Shown: positions 1 to 9,830 of the stretch, piece after piece
How positions within the stretch are numbered: the stretch's first letter is position 1
How the letters are laid out: each line of letters opens with the position of its first letter
Assembly (NCBI RefSeq): GCF_018128945.1
Contig: NZ_CP068393.1
Coordinates: forward strand, 2,666,001 to 2,730,000
From: Aristaeella hokkaidonensis
Lineage (GTDB): Bacteria; Bacillota; Clostridia; Christensenellales; Aristaeellaceae
Direction: 5' to 3'
Length of the DNA stretch: 64,000 nt
Made by a program: the position numbers and the translations under genes
The notes under the pieces: generated by a model
Databases searched by the model: none
What the model saw: only the letters and a program-made list of their open reading frames with translations
Told to the model about the DNA's origin: nothing

Positions 1-1
1 C

Positions 2-73
2 CAGGGACAGGAAAGCCGCTACAAAGAGCGTCTCGAGCAGATCCGTGCATGGAAAAAGGAACAACGCAAATGA
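2..73 (+). CDS. C-terminal end of an unidentified upstream protein (partial)
   Basis: An open frame enters from the left edge and ends in a TGA at 71-73. The visible tail is strongly charged and helical, ending RAWKKEQRK. The stop overlaps the ATG of the next gene in an ATGA arrangement, the usual sign of translational coupling. Too little is visible to name the family. Confidence 0.45.
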   Translation, partial: QGQESRYKERLEQIRAWKKEQRK

Positions 74-1830
74 TCAGAAACCGAAACCATTCCCTGCTGC
101 TCAGGGCCGCCGCGCTGTTTTTATGCGCTATACTGCTGATACCGCAGGTTTCCTTTGCGGCCAAAACACAAAACAATACTGTTTCAGACGTCCGGGTACT
201 GCTTACCCGCCTGAATCTGGCGGATGAAGCCTGGATGACGCTGGAAGGCCGGTATCTCGCCCGCGGCGCGGACGGGATGGAAGTCCTGCTGCCTCCGGGG
301 GCACAAATCACCGTGCTCCTGCGAAAAGGAAAGCTGATCCTTTTCCACGACGGTCTATCCCTGACCGCCGGCAAGGAGCTTTCCCTCCTACGCCGCAGGG
401 ACGGCGATATCGAACCCGGTATCCGCTTTAACCTCCAGGCCGGCGTCTATCCCGGAGACCTGAAACTCACCGTAAAGGACGGCGCGATCCAGCCCATCCT
501 GACGCTTCCCCTGGAATCCTACCTGCAGGGCGTCGTTCCCTATGAGATGAGCGATTCCTTCCCGCTGGAAGCGCTGAAGGCCCAGGCCGTCTGTGCCCGC
601 ACCTACGTCCTGAGCAAAATGAACCCTTCCGCGGAATGGGACGTGGTGGACAACACCAATGACCAGGCCTTCAAGGGCACCCCGGACAACAGCGTGAATT
701 CCTCCCAGGCCGTGGAGGAGACCAGCGGCCTGGTGCTGACCTGGAACAACAAACTGATCACCGCCTGGTACAGCGCCTCCAACGGCGGCCAGACAGAGCT
801 GCCCGGCAACATCTGGAATGGTGACAATATCCCCGGCTGCTTCGCCATGACCGACGACCCCTGGGACGTGCAGAATCCTGACAGCACCGTCCGTACAGCC
901 GTACTTCAGAAAAGCAGTCCCGAACTTTCCGCCGGCTTCCTGCGGCTGATCCGCGAAGCCCTGGCCAAGCTGAAGGAGCTGGACGACTTCCGGCTGGGAG
1001 CAGACGATCTCTTCCGCGTGGATGCCATCCGCGCGGTTCAGCTAACAACACCCCGGTATAAGGAGCCCAGCCGGCTGATGACCGAAATGGAGCTGACCGT
1101 TTCCGTTTCCGCCGTGCTGAAGGAAGGGCGCATCCATCCCGCCGGCGACGAGGACGAGCTGGATATCAGCGACGTCCTGTCTCCGGCCCGCACCGCCGCG
1201 CCGGAGACACCGGCACCGGAAGGCGAAAAAGCCGCAGAGCTGATTTCCGCCGGCACCCACACCGTCAGGCTCCCCCTGTTCCCGGACGCCGTATTCCTGC
1301 TGGGACTGAGCGTATACGGCGCGGACAATGAAATCATCACCGTAACGGAAAACGAAGCCGACTTCACCCTGACCGCCGGCCGCTACGGCCACGGCGTCGG
1401 CATGAGCCAGCGGGGCGCCCAGTACCAGGCCTCCGAAGGGAAAAAGAAATATACGGAAATCCTGGCCTTCTATTACCCCGGCGCCAAGCTGAAGCGCTAT
1501 TCCGGGGAAGCCGCTCCCCTGCCCACACCTGACCCGGTGCTGGGAAACACCCCCGGTCCGATGCCCACCGCCACACCCCGGCCCACACTGATGCCCGTGA
1601 CTGAAACCGTCCCGGAGGGCGCCTGGATGGCCACAGTGGAAAACATCGACGATGACAGCACCCTGAACCTGCGGGAGAAGCCTTCCGCCGGATCGAAGGT
1701 ACTTCGCCGGCTCTACAAGCATCAGCAGCTGATCGTCCTGGAGGAAGCGGAAGTCACCGGCTGGGTCCGGGTAAAAACCGACGTATGCGAAGGCTACGTC
1801 ATGGCTTCCTTCCTGCAAAAAACAGAATAA
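70..1830 (+). CDS. SpoIID/LytB-domain secreted protein with C-terminal SH3 domain
   Basis: A 586-residue secreted protein. It starts at the ATG at 70, preceded by AAAGGA, rather than the in-frame ATG at 49, because this places a signal peptide (about residues 1-30, hydrophobic core LFLCAILLIPQ) at the N-terminus. Around residues 150-180 the SYLQGVVPYEMS and LKAQAVCARTY motifs mark the SpoIID/LytB domain, and GHGVGMSQRGA near residue 441 is its second conserved block. A Pro/Thr-rich linker leads to a bacterial SH3-like domain (about residues 520-586). SpoIID proteins are lytic transglycosylases acting on denuded peptidoglycan during engulfment; homologues outside sporulation loci bind or remodel the wall. 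The SH3 tail suggests wall targeting. Whether this one serves sporulation cannot be told from here. Confidence 0.9.
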   Translation: MIRNRNHSLLLRAAALFLCAILLIPQVSFAAKTQNNTVSDVRVLLTRLNLADEAWMTLEGRYLARGADGMEVLLPPGAQITVLLRKGKLILFHDGLSLTAGKELSLLRRRDGDIEPGIRFNLQAGVYPGDLKLTVKDGAIQPILTLPLESYLQGVVPYEMSDSFPLEALKAQAVCARTYVLSKMNPSAEWDVVDNTNDQAFKGTPDNSVNSSQAVEETSGLVLTWNNKLITAWYSASNGGQTELPGNIWNGDNIPGCFAMTDDPWDVQNPDSTVRTAVLQKSSPELSAGFLRLIREALAKLKELDDFRLGADDLFRVDAIRAVQLTTPRYKEPSRLMTEMELTVSVSAVLKEGRIHPAGDEDELDISDVLSPARTAAPETPAPEGEKAAELISAGTHTVRLPLFPDAVFLLGLSVYGADNEIITVTENEADFTLTAGRYGHGVGMSQRGAQYQASEGKKKYTEILAFYYPGAKLKRYSGEAAPLPTPDPVLGNTPGPMPTATPRPTLMPVTETVPEGAWMATVENIDDDSTLNLREKPSAGSKVLRRLYKHQQLIVLEEAEVTGWVRVKTDVCEGYVMASFLQKTE

Positions 1831-1845
1831 AGACGCATGCAACAC

Positions 1846-1874
1846 GCCTGTCGGAATTATCCGGCAGGCTTTTT
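1846..1874 (+). terminator. Rho-independent terminator after the SpoIID gene
   Basis: A 9-bp stem, GCCTGTCGG (1846-1854) with CCGGCAGGC (1861-1869, one G-U pair), is followed by a run of five T. It lies 15 bases past the stop codon. Confidence 0.85.
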
Positions 1875-1943
1875 ACAATCCCGAAAAATCATGAATCTTT
1901 CTGCCTGGCCAAACCTTCCGCCCCTTGAAACATAAGGGCGTCT

Positions 1944-3572
1944 GTGTTAGCATTGGAACATACGGGCCGGAGTAAAAAGCCCTCCCGTTCAGTCTCTCCA
2001 TTTAAAAACGGAAAGAAGAAGATACTTCCTATGGCGCTGAGTATTGTAATCCTGGTTATTTCCGCAGTTCTGCTGCTGGGCTTTTCGCTCCGCAGCCGCT
2101 ACGGACTCCCGCTGTTCCTGATGAACGCGGGGATCAGTATTACCTCTGTCGCGGTACTGTTCCAGACCAGCAGCACTTCCATGTATGCCACGCCCCAGGG
2201 CTTCCCGCTCCGGGCACTGGACCTGGAGCTGTTCCAGCTGATCAGCCATATGCGTCTGCCTCTGGCTCAGGCGCAGACGCTGCGCAATTTCGGTACACTG
2301 ATCTTCTTCTGCGGCATTGTGCTGATGCTGATGCTGATCGCCCGGAATATTAAAACCATCCATCACCGCCTGGTCTGGGAAGTCCTGTGCGGTTCGGGCG
2401 TCATCCTGTTCATGGCGCTTTATATGGTCTTTTTCTCCCCCTCATGCGCTTTCCGCCTGTATATGAGATACTACCAGCTCGAGGGGGCGGCACGCGCTTC
2501 CTTTGTGCAGCTGGTCACCCTGGCGGACTACCTGTTCAAGGGATTCATCCTGCTGTTCGTGATGTCCCCGGCACTCCTGCTGACCATACAGTATATCCGG
2601 AAGAATATCACGTGTTTCGGGGATACATTCTTCCTGCTGCTGGGCATCACCAGCCTGTACGGTTTTGTTTTCTTCGTCGTCTTCCACACCATCCCGCTCG
2701 CCCTGAGCAGCCAGGCTGTATTCCTGAGCGCCTTCTGGTTCTTCGCGAACGGATCCTGGCTGCCCGGATGGATCACCCTGTTCTTCCTGCTGTTCTCCCT
2801 CCTGACACTGATCCTGATTGTGGCCAGCGCCAACCGCGTTTTCAGCGGGGACCTGGTCCTGCTTTCCCGGAAAAAAGCCATGAAGAACAGCATCGAAGAC
2901 CTGAACCGGAACCTGAAGGATGTGTTCCACTCCGAAAAAAACCTGATGTTCAGCATGATGATCCTGGCCAATGAGGCCCGGTCCGCCTACGGCACATCCG
3001 AAGGACTGGAGAAGCTGAACCGCCTGACCGAGATCGCAAAGGACCGCATGGAGATGATTACTTCCTCCCTGAACCGGATCCGGGAGCTTCATCTGCACGC
3101 AACGCCCACAGATATGCGTACGCTGGTCAACCAGGCACTGGATACCCTGGCCCTTCCGGAGGGCATCCGGTGTGAACGGCATTTCTGCGACGAGCCGGTT
3201 CGCTGCATGGTGGACGAGTACCACACCCGGAACGCATTGAAGAACATTTTTGTCAACGCGGTGGACGCCCTGCAGCTTTGCAAACGGGAAGACAAGGTCA
3301 TTTCCGTCACCGTGAACGCCAGCCGGGCCTGGGTCAGCCTGTCCATCCGGGACAACGGCCCCGGTATTCCGAAGCAGGAGCTGCGCCGGGTCATGATGCC
3401 CTTTGTTTCCACAAAATCCAAAACCAGCAACTGGGGCATCGGCCTCCCCTACGCTTTCCGGGTCGTCAACGCCCAGCTGGGGCAGATGCGGATCCAGAGC
3501 AGCGACCAGGAAGACAAATCCTACACCCAGGTGGATATTCTCCTTCCCAGAGAAAGGAATGAAGCAAAATGA
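1944..3572 (+). CDS. Membrane sensor histidine kinase
   Basis: A 542-residue two-component sensor. The first ~290 residues form several hydrophobic segments, with no large extracellular domain. The C-terminal GHKL ATPase domain is clear: an N-box RNALKNIFVNAVDAL near residue 428, DNGPGIP near 469 and GIGLPYAF near 497. A canonical HisKA H-box is not obvious; the best candidate phosphoacceptor is His329 in FHSEKNLMF, at the start of a helical stretch. The start is taken as GTG at 1944 (AAGG six bases upstream); an ATG at 2031 just before the first membrane helix is an alternative. It overlaps its response regulator by four bases. The signal sensed is unknown. Confidence 0.88.
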   Translation: MLALEHTGRSKKPSRSVSPFKNGKKKILPMALSIVILVISAVLLLGFSLRSRYGLPLFLMNAGISITSVAVLFQTSSTSMYATPQGFPLRALDLELFQLISHMRLPLAQAQTLRNFGTLIFFCGIVLMLMLIARNIKTIHHRLVWEVLCGSGVILFMALYMVFFSPSCAFRLYMRYYQLEGAARASFVQLVTLADYLFKGFILLFVMSPALLLTIQYIRKNITCFGDTFFLLLGITSLYGFVFFVVFHTIPLALSSQAVFLSAFWFFANGSWLPGWITLFFLLFSLLTLILIVASANRVFSGDLVLLSRKKAMKNSIEDLNRNLKDVFHSEKNLMFSMMILANEARSAYGTSEGLEKLNRLTEIAKDRMEMITSSLNRIRELHLHATPTDMRTLVNQALDTLALPEGIRCERHFCDEPVRCMVDEYHTRNALKNIFVNAVDALQLCKREDKVISVTVNASRAWVSLSIRDNGPGIPKQELRRVMMPFVSTKSKTSNWGIGLPYAFRVVNAQLGQMRIQSSDQEDKSYTQVDILLPRERNEAK

Positions 3573-4261
3573 AACAGATACGGGTTATGATGGCGGATGA
3601 CAGCCCCGAAATCCGGAGCTATTTTTCCAACATCATCAGCCATGAAGAAGATATGGAGCTGGCCGGGACCGCCTCCTCCGGCGTGGAAGCCGTCCGGATG
3701 GCCCGGGAGCTCCGTCCCGATATCATCCTGATGGATATCCAGATGGAGACCCGGGTGGCAGGTATCTCCGCTTCCCAGCAGATCCTGACAGAATTCCCCG
3801 GCACCAAAATCATTATCCTGACAATCCTGGAGGACGACGACCTGCTCTTCCAGGCCTACTGCGCCGGTGTGATCGACTACATCATCAAGACGGACTCCGT
3901 CCATCAGATCCTGACCTCCATCCGGAACGCCTATCATAACCAGATGATCCTCCGCCCCAAATACGCGGAGAAAATCATCCAGGAGCTGAAGCGGGTCCGG
4001 GAGGAACAGAACGGCCTGCTCTATGGGCTGAACATCCTCACCATGCTGTCCAACAGCGAATTTGAGGTGCTGAAGTGCCTGTACCAGGGCATGAACGCCC
4101 GGCAGATTTCCGAATCCCGCTACGTCTCACAGGGAACGGTCAAAACCCAGATTCACAGCATCCTGAAGAAATTCGACATGAAATCGGTCAGCGACGTCGT
4201 CCGGCACCTGAAGGAAATCCGGTTCGACCACATCATCGAAACAATGCACCCCGGGAACTGA
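3569..4261 (+). CDS. NarL/LuxR-family response regulator
   Basis: A 230-residue two-domain regulator. The N-terminal receiver has the acidic pair Asp10/Asp11, the phosphoacceptor Asp56 in DIILMDIQM, and Lys in the IIKTDS segment. The C-terminal LuxR-type helix-turn-helix lies around residues 160-215 (EFEVLKCLYQGMNARQI, then SQGTVKTQIHSILKK). It overlaps the upstream kinase gene by ATGA, so the pair is one unit. Target genes are not evident; the neighbouring purine operon is convergent and has its own promoter. Confidence 0.93.
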   Translation: MKQIRVMMADDSPEIRSYFSNIISHEEDMELAGTASSGVEAVRMARELRPDIILMDIQMETRVAGISASQQILTEFPGTKIIILTILEDDDLLFQAYCAGVIDYIIKTDSVHQILTSIRNAYHNQMILRPKYAEKIIQELKRVREEQNGLLYGLNILTMLSNSEFEVLKCLYQGMNARQISESRYVSQGTVKTQIHSILKKFDMKSVSDVVRHLKEIRFDHIIETMHPGN

Positions 4262-4282
4262 TCCCGGGGTGCTTCTTTTTTA
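4246..4282 (+). terminator. Terminator of the two-component operon
   Basis: A perfect 10-bp stem, GCACCCCGGG (4246-4255) with CCCGGGGTGC (4263-4272), is followed by a T-rich tract. The stem includes the response-regulator stop codon. The T-tract serves + strand transcription; the convergent fhs message has the same hairpin but no T-run. Confidence 0.9.
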
Positions 4283-4298
4283 TTCTTTTTTCCGCTGA

Positions 4299-5975
4299 TC
4301 AGAACAGACCGCTGATCTTTCCGTTGTCATCCACGTCAATCCGTTCGGCGGCGGGAGACTTCGGCAGGCCGGGCATGGTCATGATCTCGCCGGTCAGGGC
4401 AACCAGGAAGCCCGCGCCTGCGGAAACCTTCAGGTTCCGCACGGTGACCACAAAGCCTTCGGGCGCGCCCAGCAGGGTGGGATCATCGGAGAAGGAGTAT
4501 TGGGTCTTGGCCACGCACACCGGCACCTTGTCAAAGCCCAGAGCCGTGAGGCGTTCCGCCTGCTTCTTCGCGGCAGGAGTCAGCACAACGCCGGCGCCGC
4601 CATAAATCTTCTTTGTCACTGCTTCCAGCTTCTCCTCGATGGAGGCATCCAGCTCATAGGAGAAGGTGAAGTTACCCTGCTCTTCTTCGCACAGCCGCAC
4701 AACCTCGCGGGCCAGGTCCTCGCCGCCCTTGCCGCCTTCTGCCCAAACGGTGGACAGCACGGTGTTGACGCCCAGTTCCCGGCACTTGCGGATAATGAAG
4801 TCGATTTCTGCGTCCGTATCCGTAGGGAAGCGGTTGATGGCCACCACGCAGGGCAGCTGGTAAACGTTCTTGATGTTGTTCACATGGCGCAGCAGGTTCG
4901 GGATGCCCCGCTCCAGGGCCGCCAGGTCTTCATTTGCCAGCTGTTTCTTGTCCAGGCCGCCGTGCATCTTCAGAGCGCGCACGGTGCCGACCACAACCAC
5001 CGCATCCGGGGTCAGGCCTGCCATACGGCACTTGATATCCAGGAACTTTTCAGCGCCCAGGTCCGCACCGAAGCCGGCTTCGGTCACGGTATAGTCGCCC
5101 ATCCGCATGGCCATCCGGGTCGCCATGACGGAGTTGCAGCCATGAGCGATGTTCGCGAAAGGTCCGCCGTGCACGAAGGCAGGAGTGCCTTCCAGGGTCT
5201 GCACCAGATTGGGCTTCAGCGCGTCACGCAGCAGGGCTGCCATGGCGCCGGTCGCCTTCAGGTCGCCCGCGGTAACAGGCTTGTCATCATAGGTATAGGC
5301 AACGATGATCCGGGACAGCCGTTCCTTCAGGTCCGCCATGGAGGAAGCCAGGCAGAACACTGCCATGATTTCGCTGGCCACGGTGATATCGAAGCCGTCT
5401 TCACGGGGCGTGCCGTTGGCCTTTCCGCCCAGTCCGTCCACCACAAAGCGCAGCTGGCGGTCGTTCATGTCCACGCAGCGCTTCCAGGTGATCTTCTTCA
5501 CGTCGATTCCCAGGGCATTTCCCTGCTGGATATGGTTGTCCAGCATGGCTGCCAGCAGGTTGTTCGCTGCGCCGATGGCATGGAAGTCACCGGTGAAGTG
5601 CAGGTTAATATCTTCCATGGGCACTACCTGGGCGTAACCGCCGCCGGCCGCGCCGCCCTTGACGCCGAACACCGGGCCGAGGCTCGGCTCACGCAATGCA
5701 ACGGTAACGTCCTTGCCGATCCGGGACAGGCCGTCCGCCAGACCGATCGTGGTCGTGGTTTTGCCTTCACCCGCGGGGGTGGGGGTAATTGCTGTGACCA
5801 GGATCAGCTTTCCGGGCTTCCGGTCGGTTTCGTCAATCAGGGCAGGATCGATCTTGGCCTTGTAACGGCCGTACTGCTCCACATATTTTTCGTCTACGTG
5901 GGCCCTCTTCGCGATCTCCATGATCGGCTTCATTTCACACTGCTGGGCAATCTCGATGTCGGATAAGTAGGCCAT
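4299..5975 (-). CDS. fhs: Formate--tetrahydrofolate ligase
   Basis: Makes 10-formyl-tetrahydrofolate from formate, THF and ATP. The 558 residues match the usual ~556 of the family. The start at 5975 ([11 protein letters not shown]) has AAAAGGAG upstream. The ATP-binding loop [18 protein letters not shown] lies near residues 65-83, and [18 protein letters not shown] follows it, both family hallmarks. It is the last gene of the purine operon, which makes sense because two enzymes encoded upstream (PurN and the AICAR transformylase) consume its product. In acetogens Fhs also serves the Wood-Ljungdahl pathway, but nothing here points to that. Confidence 0.97.
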   Translation of the reverse strand: MAYLSDIEIAQQCEMKPIMEIAKRAHVDEKYVEQYGRYKAKIDPALIDETDRKPGKLILVTAITPTPAGEGKTTTTIGLADGLSRIGKDVTVALREPSLGPVFGVKGGAAGGGYAQVVPMEDINLHFTGDFHAIGAANNLLAAMLDNHIQQGNALGIDVKKITWKRCVDMNDRQLRFVVDGLGGKANGTPREDGFDITVASEIMAVFCLASSMADLKERLSRIIVAYTYDDKPVTAGDLKATGAMAALLRDALKPNLVQTLEGTPAFVHGGPFANIAHGCNSVMATRMAMRMGDYTVTEAGFGADLGAEKFLDIKCRMAGLTPDAVVVVGTVRALKMHGGLDKKQLANEDLAALERGIPNLLRHVNNIKNVYQLPCVVAINRFPTDTDAEIDFIIRKCRELGVNTVLSTVWAEGGKGGEDLAREVVRLCEEEQGNFTFSYELDASIEEKLEAVTKKIYGGAGVVLTPAAKKQAERLTALGFDKVPVCVAKTQYSFSDDPTLLGAPEGFVVTVRNLKVSAGAGFLVALTGEIMTMPGLPKSPAAERIDVDDNGKISGLF

Positions 5976-5990
5976 GGCTGATTCTCCTTT

Positions 5991-6010
5991 TAATTCATAA
6001 TTCATTATGA
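5991..6010. repeat. 7-bp repeat array a (AATTCAT type)
   Basis: Two to three units of AATTCAT lie just upstream of the fhs ribosome binding site, in the purL-fhs spacer. This is one of seven arrays of the same heptamer family found at pur and pyr gene junctions. Confidence 0.7.
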
Positions 6011-6047
6011 TATCTGCCGTTGGGACAGAGTCATGATGCATTGTGCA

Positions 6048-9000
6048 TTATCTGAAGTACTGGACCGCAGATTCGAACATTTTGATATCGTAGTTTCCGG
6101 GAACGTTCTTGTACAGGTCTTTGCCGACGCGCTCGCTGTGACCCATCTTGCCGAAGACACGGCCGTCCGGGCTGGTAATGCCCTCAATGGCGTACAGGCT
6201 GCCGTTGGGATTGAAGCGCAGGTCCATGGTGGGCTGATCGTCCAGATCCACATACTGGGTGGCAATCTGTCCGTTCTCCGCCAGCTTCCGGATCAGGCTT
6301 TCCTCCGCCAGGAAGCGGCCTTCGCCGTGGCTGATCGGCACGCTGTAAACCGCGCCCTGCTGGGCATTGCGCAGCCAGGGGCTCAGGTTGCTGGCCACCC
6401 GGGTGCGGACGATCCGGCTCTGGTGGCGGCCGATGGTGTTGAAGGTCAGGGTCGGGCAGTGCTCGTCGGTTTCAATAATCTTGCCGTAGGGCACCAGTCC
6501 CAGCTTAATCAGGGCCTGGAAGCCGTTGCAGATACCGCACATGAGGCCGTCCCGCTTGTCCAGCATCTCGGTCACCGCTTCGGTGACGCCATGGTTCCGG
6601 AAGAAGGCGATAATAAACTTCGCGCTGCCGTCCGGTTCATCGCCGCCGGAGAATCCGCCGGGGATGAAAATCATCTGGTTCTCACGAACCTTTGCGGCAA
6701 ACTCTTCCGCGCTGCGGACAATATCCTCCGCGGACCGGTTCCGGACCACGAAGATTTCCGCCTTCGCGCCGGCGTCTTCTGCGGCGCGGGCGCTGTCGAT
6801 TTCACAGTTGGTGCCGGGGAATGCAGGAATCAGCACGCCGGGCTTTGCAATATGCAAGGCCGGGGCCTTCCAGCCGGTGGCCTTGTAGTTGAAGGTTTCC
6901 GTCCGGTCTTCCTTCCGGGCCGCGGGCCAGCAGGCATCCGCTTCCGCCCGGTCTTCCAGGGACCATTCCGGATTCAGGGTCGGATACACCTTTTCCAGCT
7001 TATCCCGGCCGATCACGCGCAGCTCCTTCACGTCCGCCGCGTTATCCCGCCAGGTCAGCATGGGTTCTTCGGTCACAACGCCCAGCTTCCGGCCGAGGTC
7101 CATCTCTTCGGACAGTTCCGCGATGAAGCTGCCGTAGCGAACCTCCGCCAGTTCCTTCAGCTCCCAGTCCTTCTCAAAGGCGAAGCCCAGGCCGTTGCCC
7201 AGCGCCATCTTCAGCACAGAGGCAAGGGATCCGCCAACCTCCGCCGTACGGCAGGATACAATTTTGCCCTGGCGGATCAGCTCCGTCACCTGGTTGTAGA
7301 GGGCCAGCAGGGATTCCGTTACCGGCAGGCCCTGTTCGTCCCGTTCCGGCTCCAGCACGACCACGGGATGGCCCGCTTTCTTGAACTCAGGGGAAATGAT
7401 GTCGCCGGTCTTGGCCGTGGTCACCGCGAAGGAAACCAGCGTAGGCGGAACATCCAGCTTTTCAAAGGAACCGGACATGGAGTCCTTGCCGCCGATGGCG
7501 CCGACGCCCAGGTTCATCTGAGCCTCAAAGGCACCCAGCAAGGCCGCCAGGGGCTTGCCCCAGCGCTTTCCGTCCGTTCCGGGTTTCTCAAAGTATTCCT
7601 GGAAGGTCAGGTACACATCCTCAAAGGAGGCACCGGCCGCAATCAGCTTGGTGACAGAATCCACCACAGCCAGATAGGCGCCGTGATAGGGGCTGAAGGA
7701 GGTCAGCTCCGGATCATAGCCCCAGGCCATCAGGGAGCAGTCATCCGTGTGTCCCTTCTCCAGGCTGATCTTCTGAACCATCGCCTGGATGGGGGTCAGC
7801 TGGTTCTTGCCGCCGAAGGGCATCAGCACCGTGCCGGCGCCGATGGTGGAGTCAAACCGCTCGGACAGGCCCCGGCGGGAGCAGACCGCCAGGTCGGAAG
7901 CCGTGGTCTTCAGCAGCTCCGCAAAGTCCGCGGGCTCCTGCTTCGGCAGATCCGCGGCGGGATGGGAAGCCGCGGGGGTAATTGCGGTATGCTTCGGGGC
8001 GCCGTTGGAGTTCAGGAACTCCCGGCTGATATCCACAATGGTCTTTCCGTTCCAGTTCATCCGCAGGCGCGGCTCAGCCTTCACTTCCGCCACGATGCAG
8101 GCCTGCAGGTTTTCCTCTGCCGACAGGGCCAGGAAAGCTTCCGCGTCTTCCGCGGCCACAACCACGGCCATGCGCTCCTGGCTCTCGGAAATGGCCAGCT
8201 CTGTACCATCGAGGCCTTCATATTTCTTCGGTACCGCGTTCAGGTCGATTTCCAGGCCGTCCGCCAGCTCGCCGATGGCAACGCTGACGCCGCCCGCGCC
8301 GAAGTCATTACAACGCTTGATCAGCCTGGTGGCCTTCGGGTTGCGGAACAGCCGCTGGAGCTTGCGCTCTTCCGGCGCGTTACCCTTCTGGACTTCCGCG
8401 CCGCAGGTTTCCACGCTGTGGGCATTATGGGCCTTGGAGGAACCGGTGGCACCGCCGATACCGTCACGGCCGGTGGAACCGCCCAGCAGGATCACCACGT
8501 CGCCGGGAGCCGGACGCTCGCGGCGTACATTTTCCGCGGGAGCCGCGGCAATCACTGCGCCGATCTCCATACGCTTGGCCGCGTAGCCGGGATGATAGAT
8601 TTCATCCACAATGCCGGTGGCCAGGCCGATCTGGTTGCCGTAGGAAGCATAACCGGCCGCCGCGGTAGTCACCAGCTTGCGCTGGGGCAGCTTGCCGGGG
8701 ATGGTTTCAGAAACGGGCTTGGTGGGATCCGCAGCACCGGTCACGCGCATCGCGCCGTAAACATAGGCCCGGCCGCTCAGGGGATCCCGGATGGCGCCGC
8801 CGATACAGGTAGCAGCGCCGCCGAAAGGTTCAATCTCTGTGGGATGGTTGTGGGTTTCGTTCTTGAACAGCAGCAGCCAGGGCTCCTTGACCCCGTCCCG
8901 CTCCACGTCCATCTTCACCGTGCAGGCGTTGATTTCTTCGCTCTCGTCCAGCTTGTCCAGCTTGCCGTGCTTCTTCAGGTACTTCACCGCAACCGTGGCG

Positions 9001-9824
9001 AGGTCCATCAGGCACACCGGCTTCTTTTCCCGGCCGAGTTCAATGCGCACATCCATGTAGCGTTTCCATGCCTTTTCCAGCACCGGATCTTCAAAGCGGA
9101 CGCTGTCGATCTCGGTCAGGAAGGTGGTGTGACGGCAGTGGTCGCTCCAGTAGGTGTCCAGCATCCGGATTTCCGTGATGGTGGGTTCCCGGCCTTCTTC
9201 CTGGAACCAGGACTGGCAGAAGGTGATATCATCCACGTCCATGGCCAGGCCGTAATCCGCCACAAACTTCTTCAGGCCGGCGCGGTCCAGCTTCGTGAAG
9301 CCTTCCAGGGTTGCCACTTCCGTGGGCACCGCGTATTCCGTCTTCAGGGTTTCCGGCAGATCCATGGAAGCTTCCCGGGCTTCCACCGGGTTGATCACAT
9401 ACTTCTTGATTTCCGCGATCTCTTCAGCGGACAGGCTGCCGTAGAGCAGGTAAACCTTCGCGCTGCGGACGAGCGGACGCTCGCCCTGGGAAAGGAACTG
9501 AATGCACTGGGCAGCGGAGTCCGCCCGCTGGTCAAACTGACCGGGCAGGTATTCCACCGCGAACACGGCAATCGCGCCTTCCGCGTCAAACTGATCCATT
9601 GTATTGTCCAGCTGGGGCTCAGAGAACACCTCCCGGACCGCCAGGGAGAACATATCATCTGAGATGTTCTCAGCGTCATAGCGGTTCAGCAGCCGGACCT
9701 TTTCCAGGCCTTTGATCCCCAGGAACTTTTTCGCGTCTCCCAGCAGTGCCCGGGCTTCATTGTCCAGGCCGGGCTTTTTTTCAACAAAGATTCTGTAAAC
9801 CAAGGTAACACCCCACAAATCCAT
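6048..9824 (-). CDS. purL: Phosphoribosylformylglycinamidine synthase (fused PurL-PurQ)
   Basis: Fourth step of purine synthesis: FGAR + Gln + ATP to FGAM. At 1258 residues this is the large single-chain form, with a synthetase body and a C-terminal class I glutaminase. Visible marks are ETHNHPTEIEPFGGAATCIGG and GGSTGRDGIGGA in the synthetase, and PAFPGTNCEID, PGGFSGGDEPDGS and GICNGFQ (nucleophile Cys) in the glutaminase. The start is uncertain: ATG at 9824 has no clear ribosome binding site, while a TTG at 9803 giving MVYRIFVEKK follows GGGGTG. It begins six bases after the purD stop. Confidence 0.97.
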   Translation of the reverse strand: MDLWGVTLVYRIFVEKKPGLDNEARALLGDAKKFLGIKGLEKVRLLNRYDAENISDDMFSLAVREVFSEPQLDNTMDQFDAEGAIAVFAVEYLPGQFDQRADSAAQCIQFLSQGERPLVRSAKVYLLYGSLSAEEIAEIKKYVINPVEAREASMDLPETLKTEYAVPTEVATLEGFTKLDRAGLKKFVADYGLAMDVDDITFCQSWFQEEGREPTITEIRMLDTYWSDHCRHTTFLTEIDSVRFEDPVLEKAWKRYMDVRIELGREKKPVCLMDLATVAVKYLKKHGKLDKLDESEEINACTVKMDVERDGVKEPWLLLFKNETHNHPTEIEPFGGAATCIGGAIRDPLSGRAYVYGAMRVTGAADPTKPVSETIPGKLPQRKLVTTAAAGYASYGNQIGLATGIVDEIYHPGYAAKRMEIGAVIAAAPAENVRRERPAPGDVVILLGGSTGRDGIGGATGSSKAHNAHSVETCGAEVQKGNAPEERKLQRLFRNPKATRLIKRCNDFGAGGVSVAIGELADGLEIDLNAVPKKYEGLDGTELAISESQERMAVVVAAEDAEAFLALSAEENLQACIVAEVKAEPRLRMNWNGKTIVDISREFLNSNGAPKHTAITPAASHPAADLPKQEPADFAELLKTTASDLAVCSRRGLSERFDSTIGAGTVLMPFGGKNQLTPIQAMVQKISLEKGHTDDCSLMAWGYDPELTSFSPYHGAYLAVVDSVTKLIAAGASFEDVYLTFQEYFEKPGTDGKRWGKPLAALLGAFEAQMNLGVGAIGGKDSMSGSFEKLDVPPTLVSFAVTTAKTGDIISPEFKKAGHPVVVLEPERDEQGLPVTESLLALYNQVTELIRQGKIVSCRTAEVGGSLASVLKMALGNGLGFAFEKDWELKELAEVRYGSFIAELSEEMDLGRKLGVVTEEPMLTWRDNAADVKELRVIGRDKLEKVYPTLNPEWSLEDRAEADACWPAARKEDRTETFNYKATGWKAPALHIAKPGVLIPAFPGTNCEIDSARAAEDAGAKAEIFVVRNRSAEDIVRSAEEFAAKVRENQMIFIPGGFSGGDEPDGSAKFIIAFFRNHGVTEAVTEMLDKRDGLMCGICNGFQALIKLGLVPYGKIIETDEHCPTLTFNTIGRHQSRIVRTRVASNLSPWLRNAQQGAVYSVPISHGEGRFLAEESLIRKLAENGQIATQYVDLDDQPTMDLRFNPNGSLYAIEGITSPDGRVFGKMGHSERVGKDLYKNVPGNYDIKMFESAVQYFR

Positions 9825-9830
9825 TCTTAA

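Noticed and set aside
4500-5966. A 488-codon + frame opposite fhs
   Set aside because: Shadow of fhs; no start signal and no recognisable domain.
6033-9662. A 1209-codon open frame on + opposite purL
   Set aside because: It is the antisense shadow of purL in GC-rich sequence. The purL frame has all family motifs, and the + frame has low-complexity His/Gln/Arg-rich content and no ribosome binding site.
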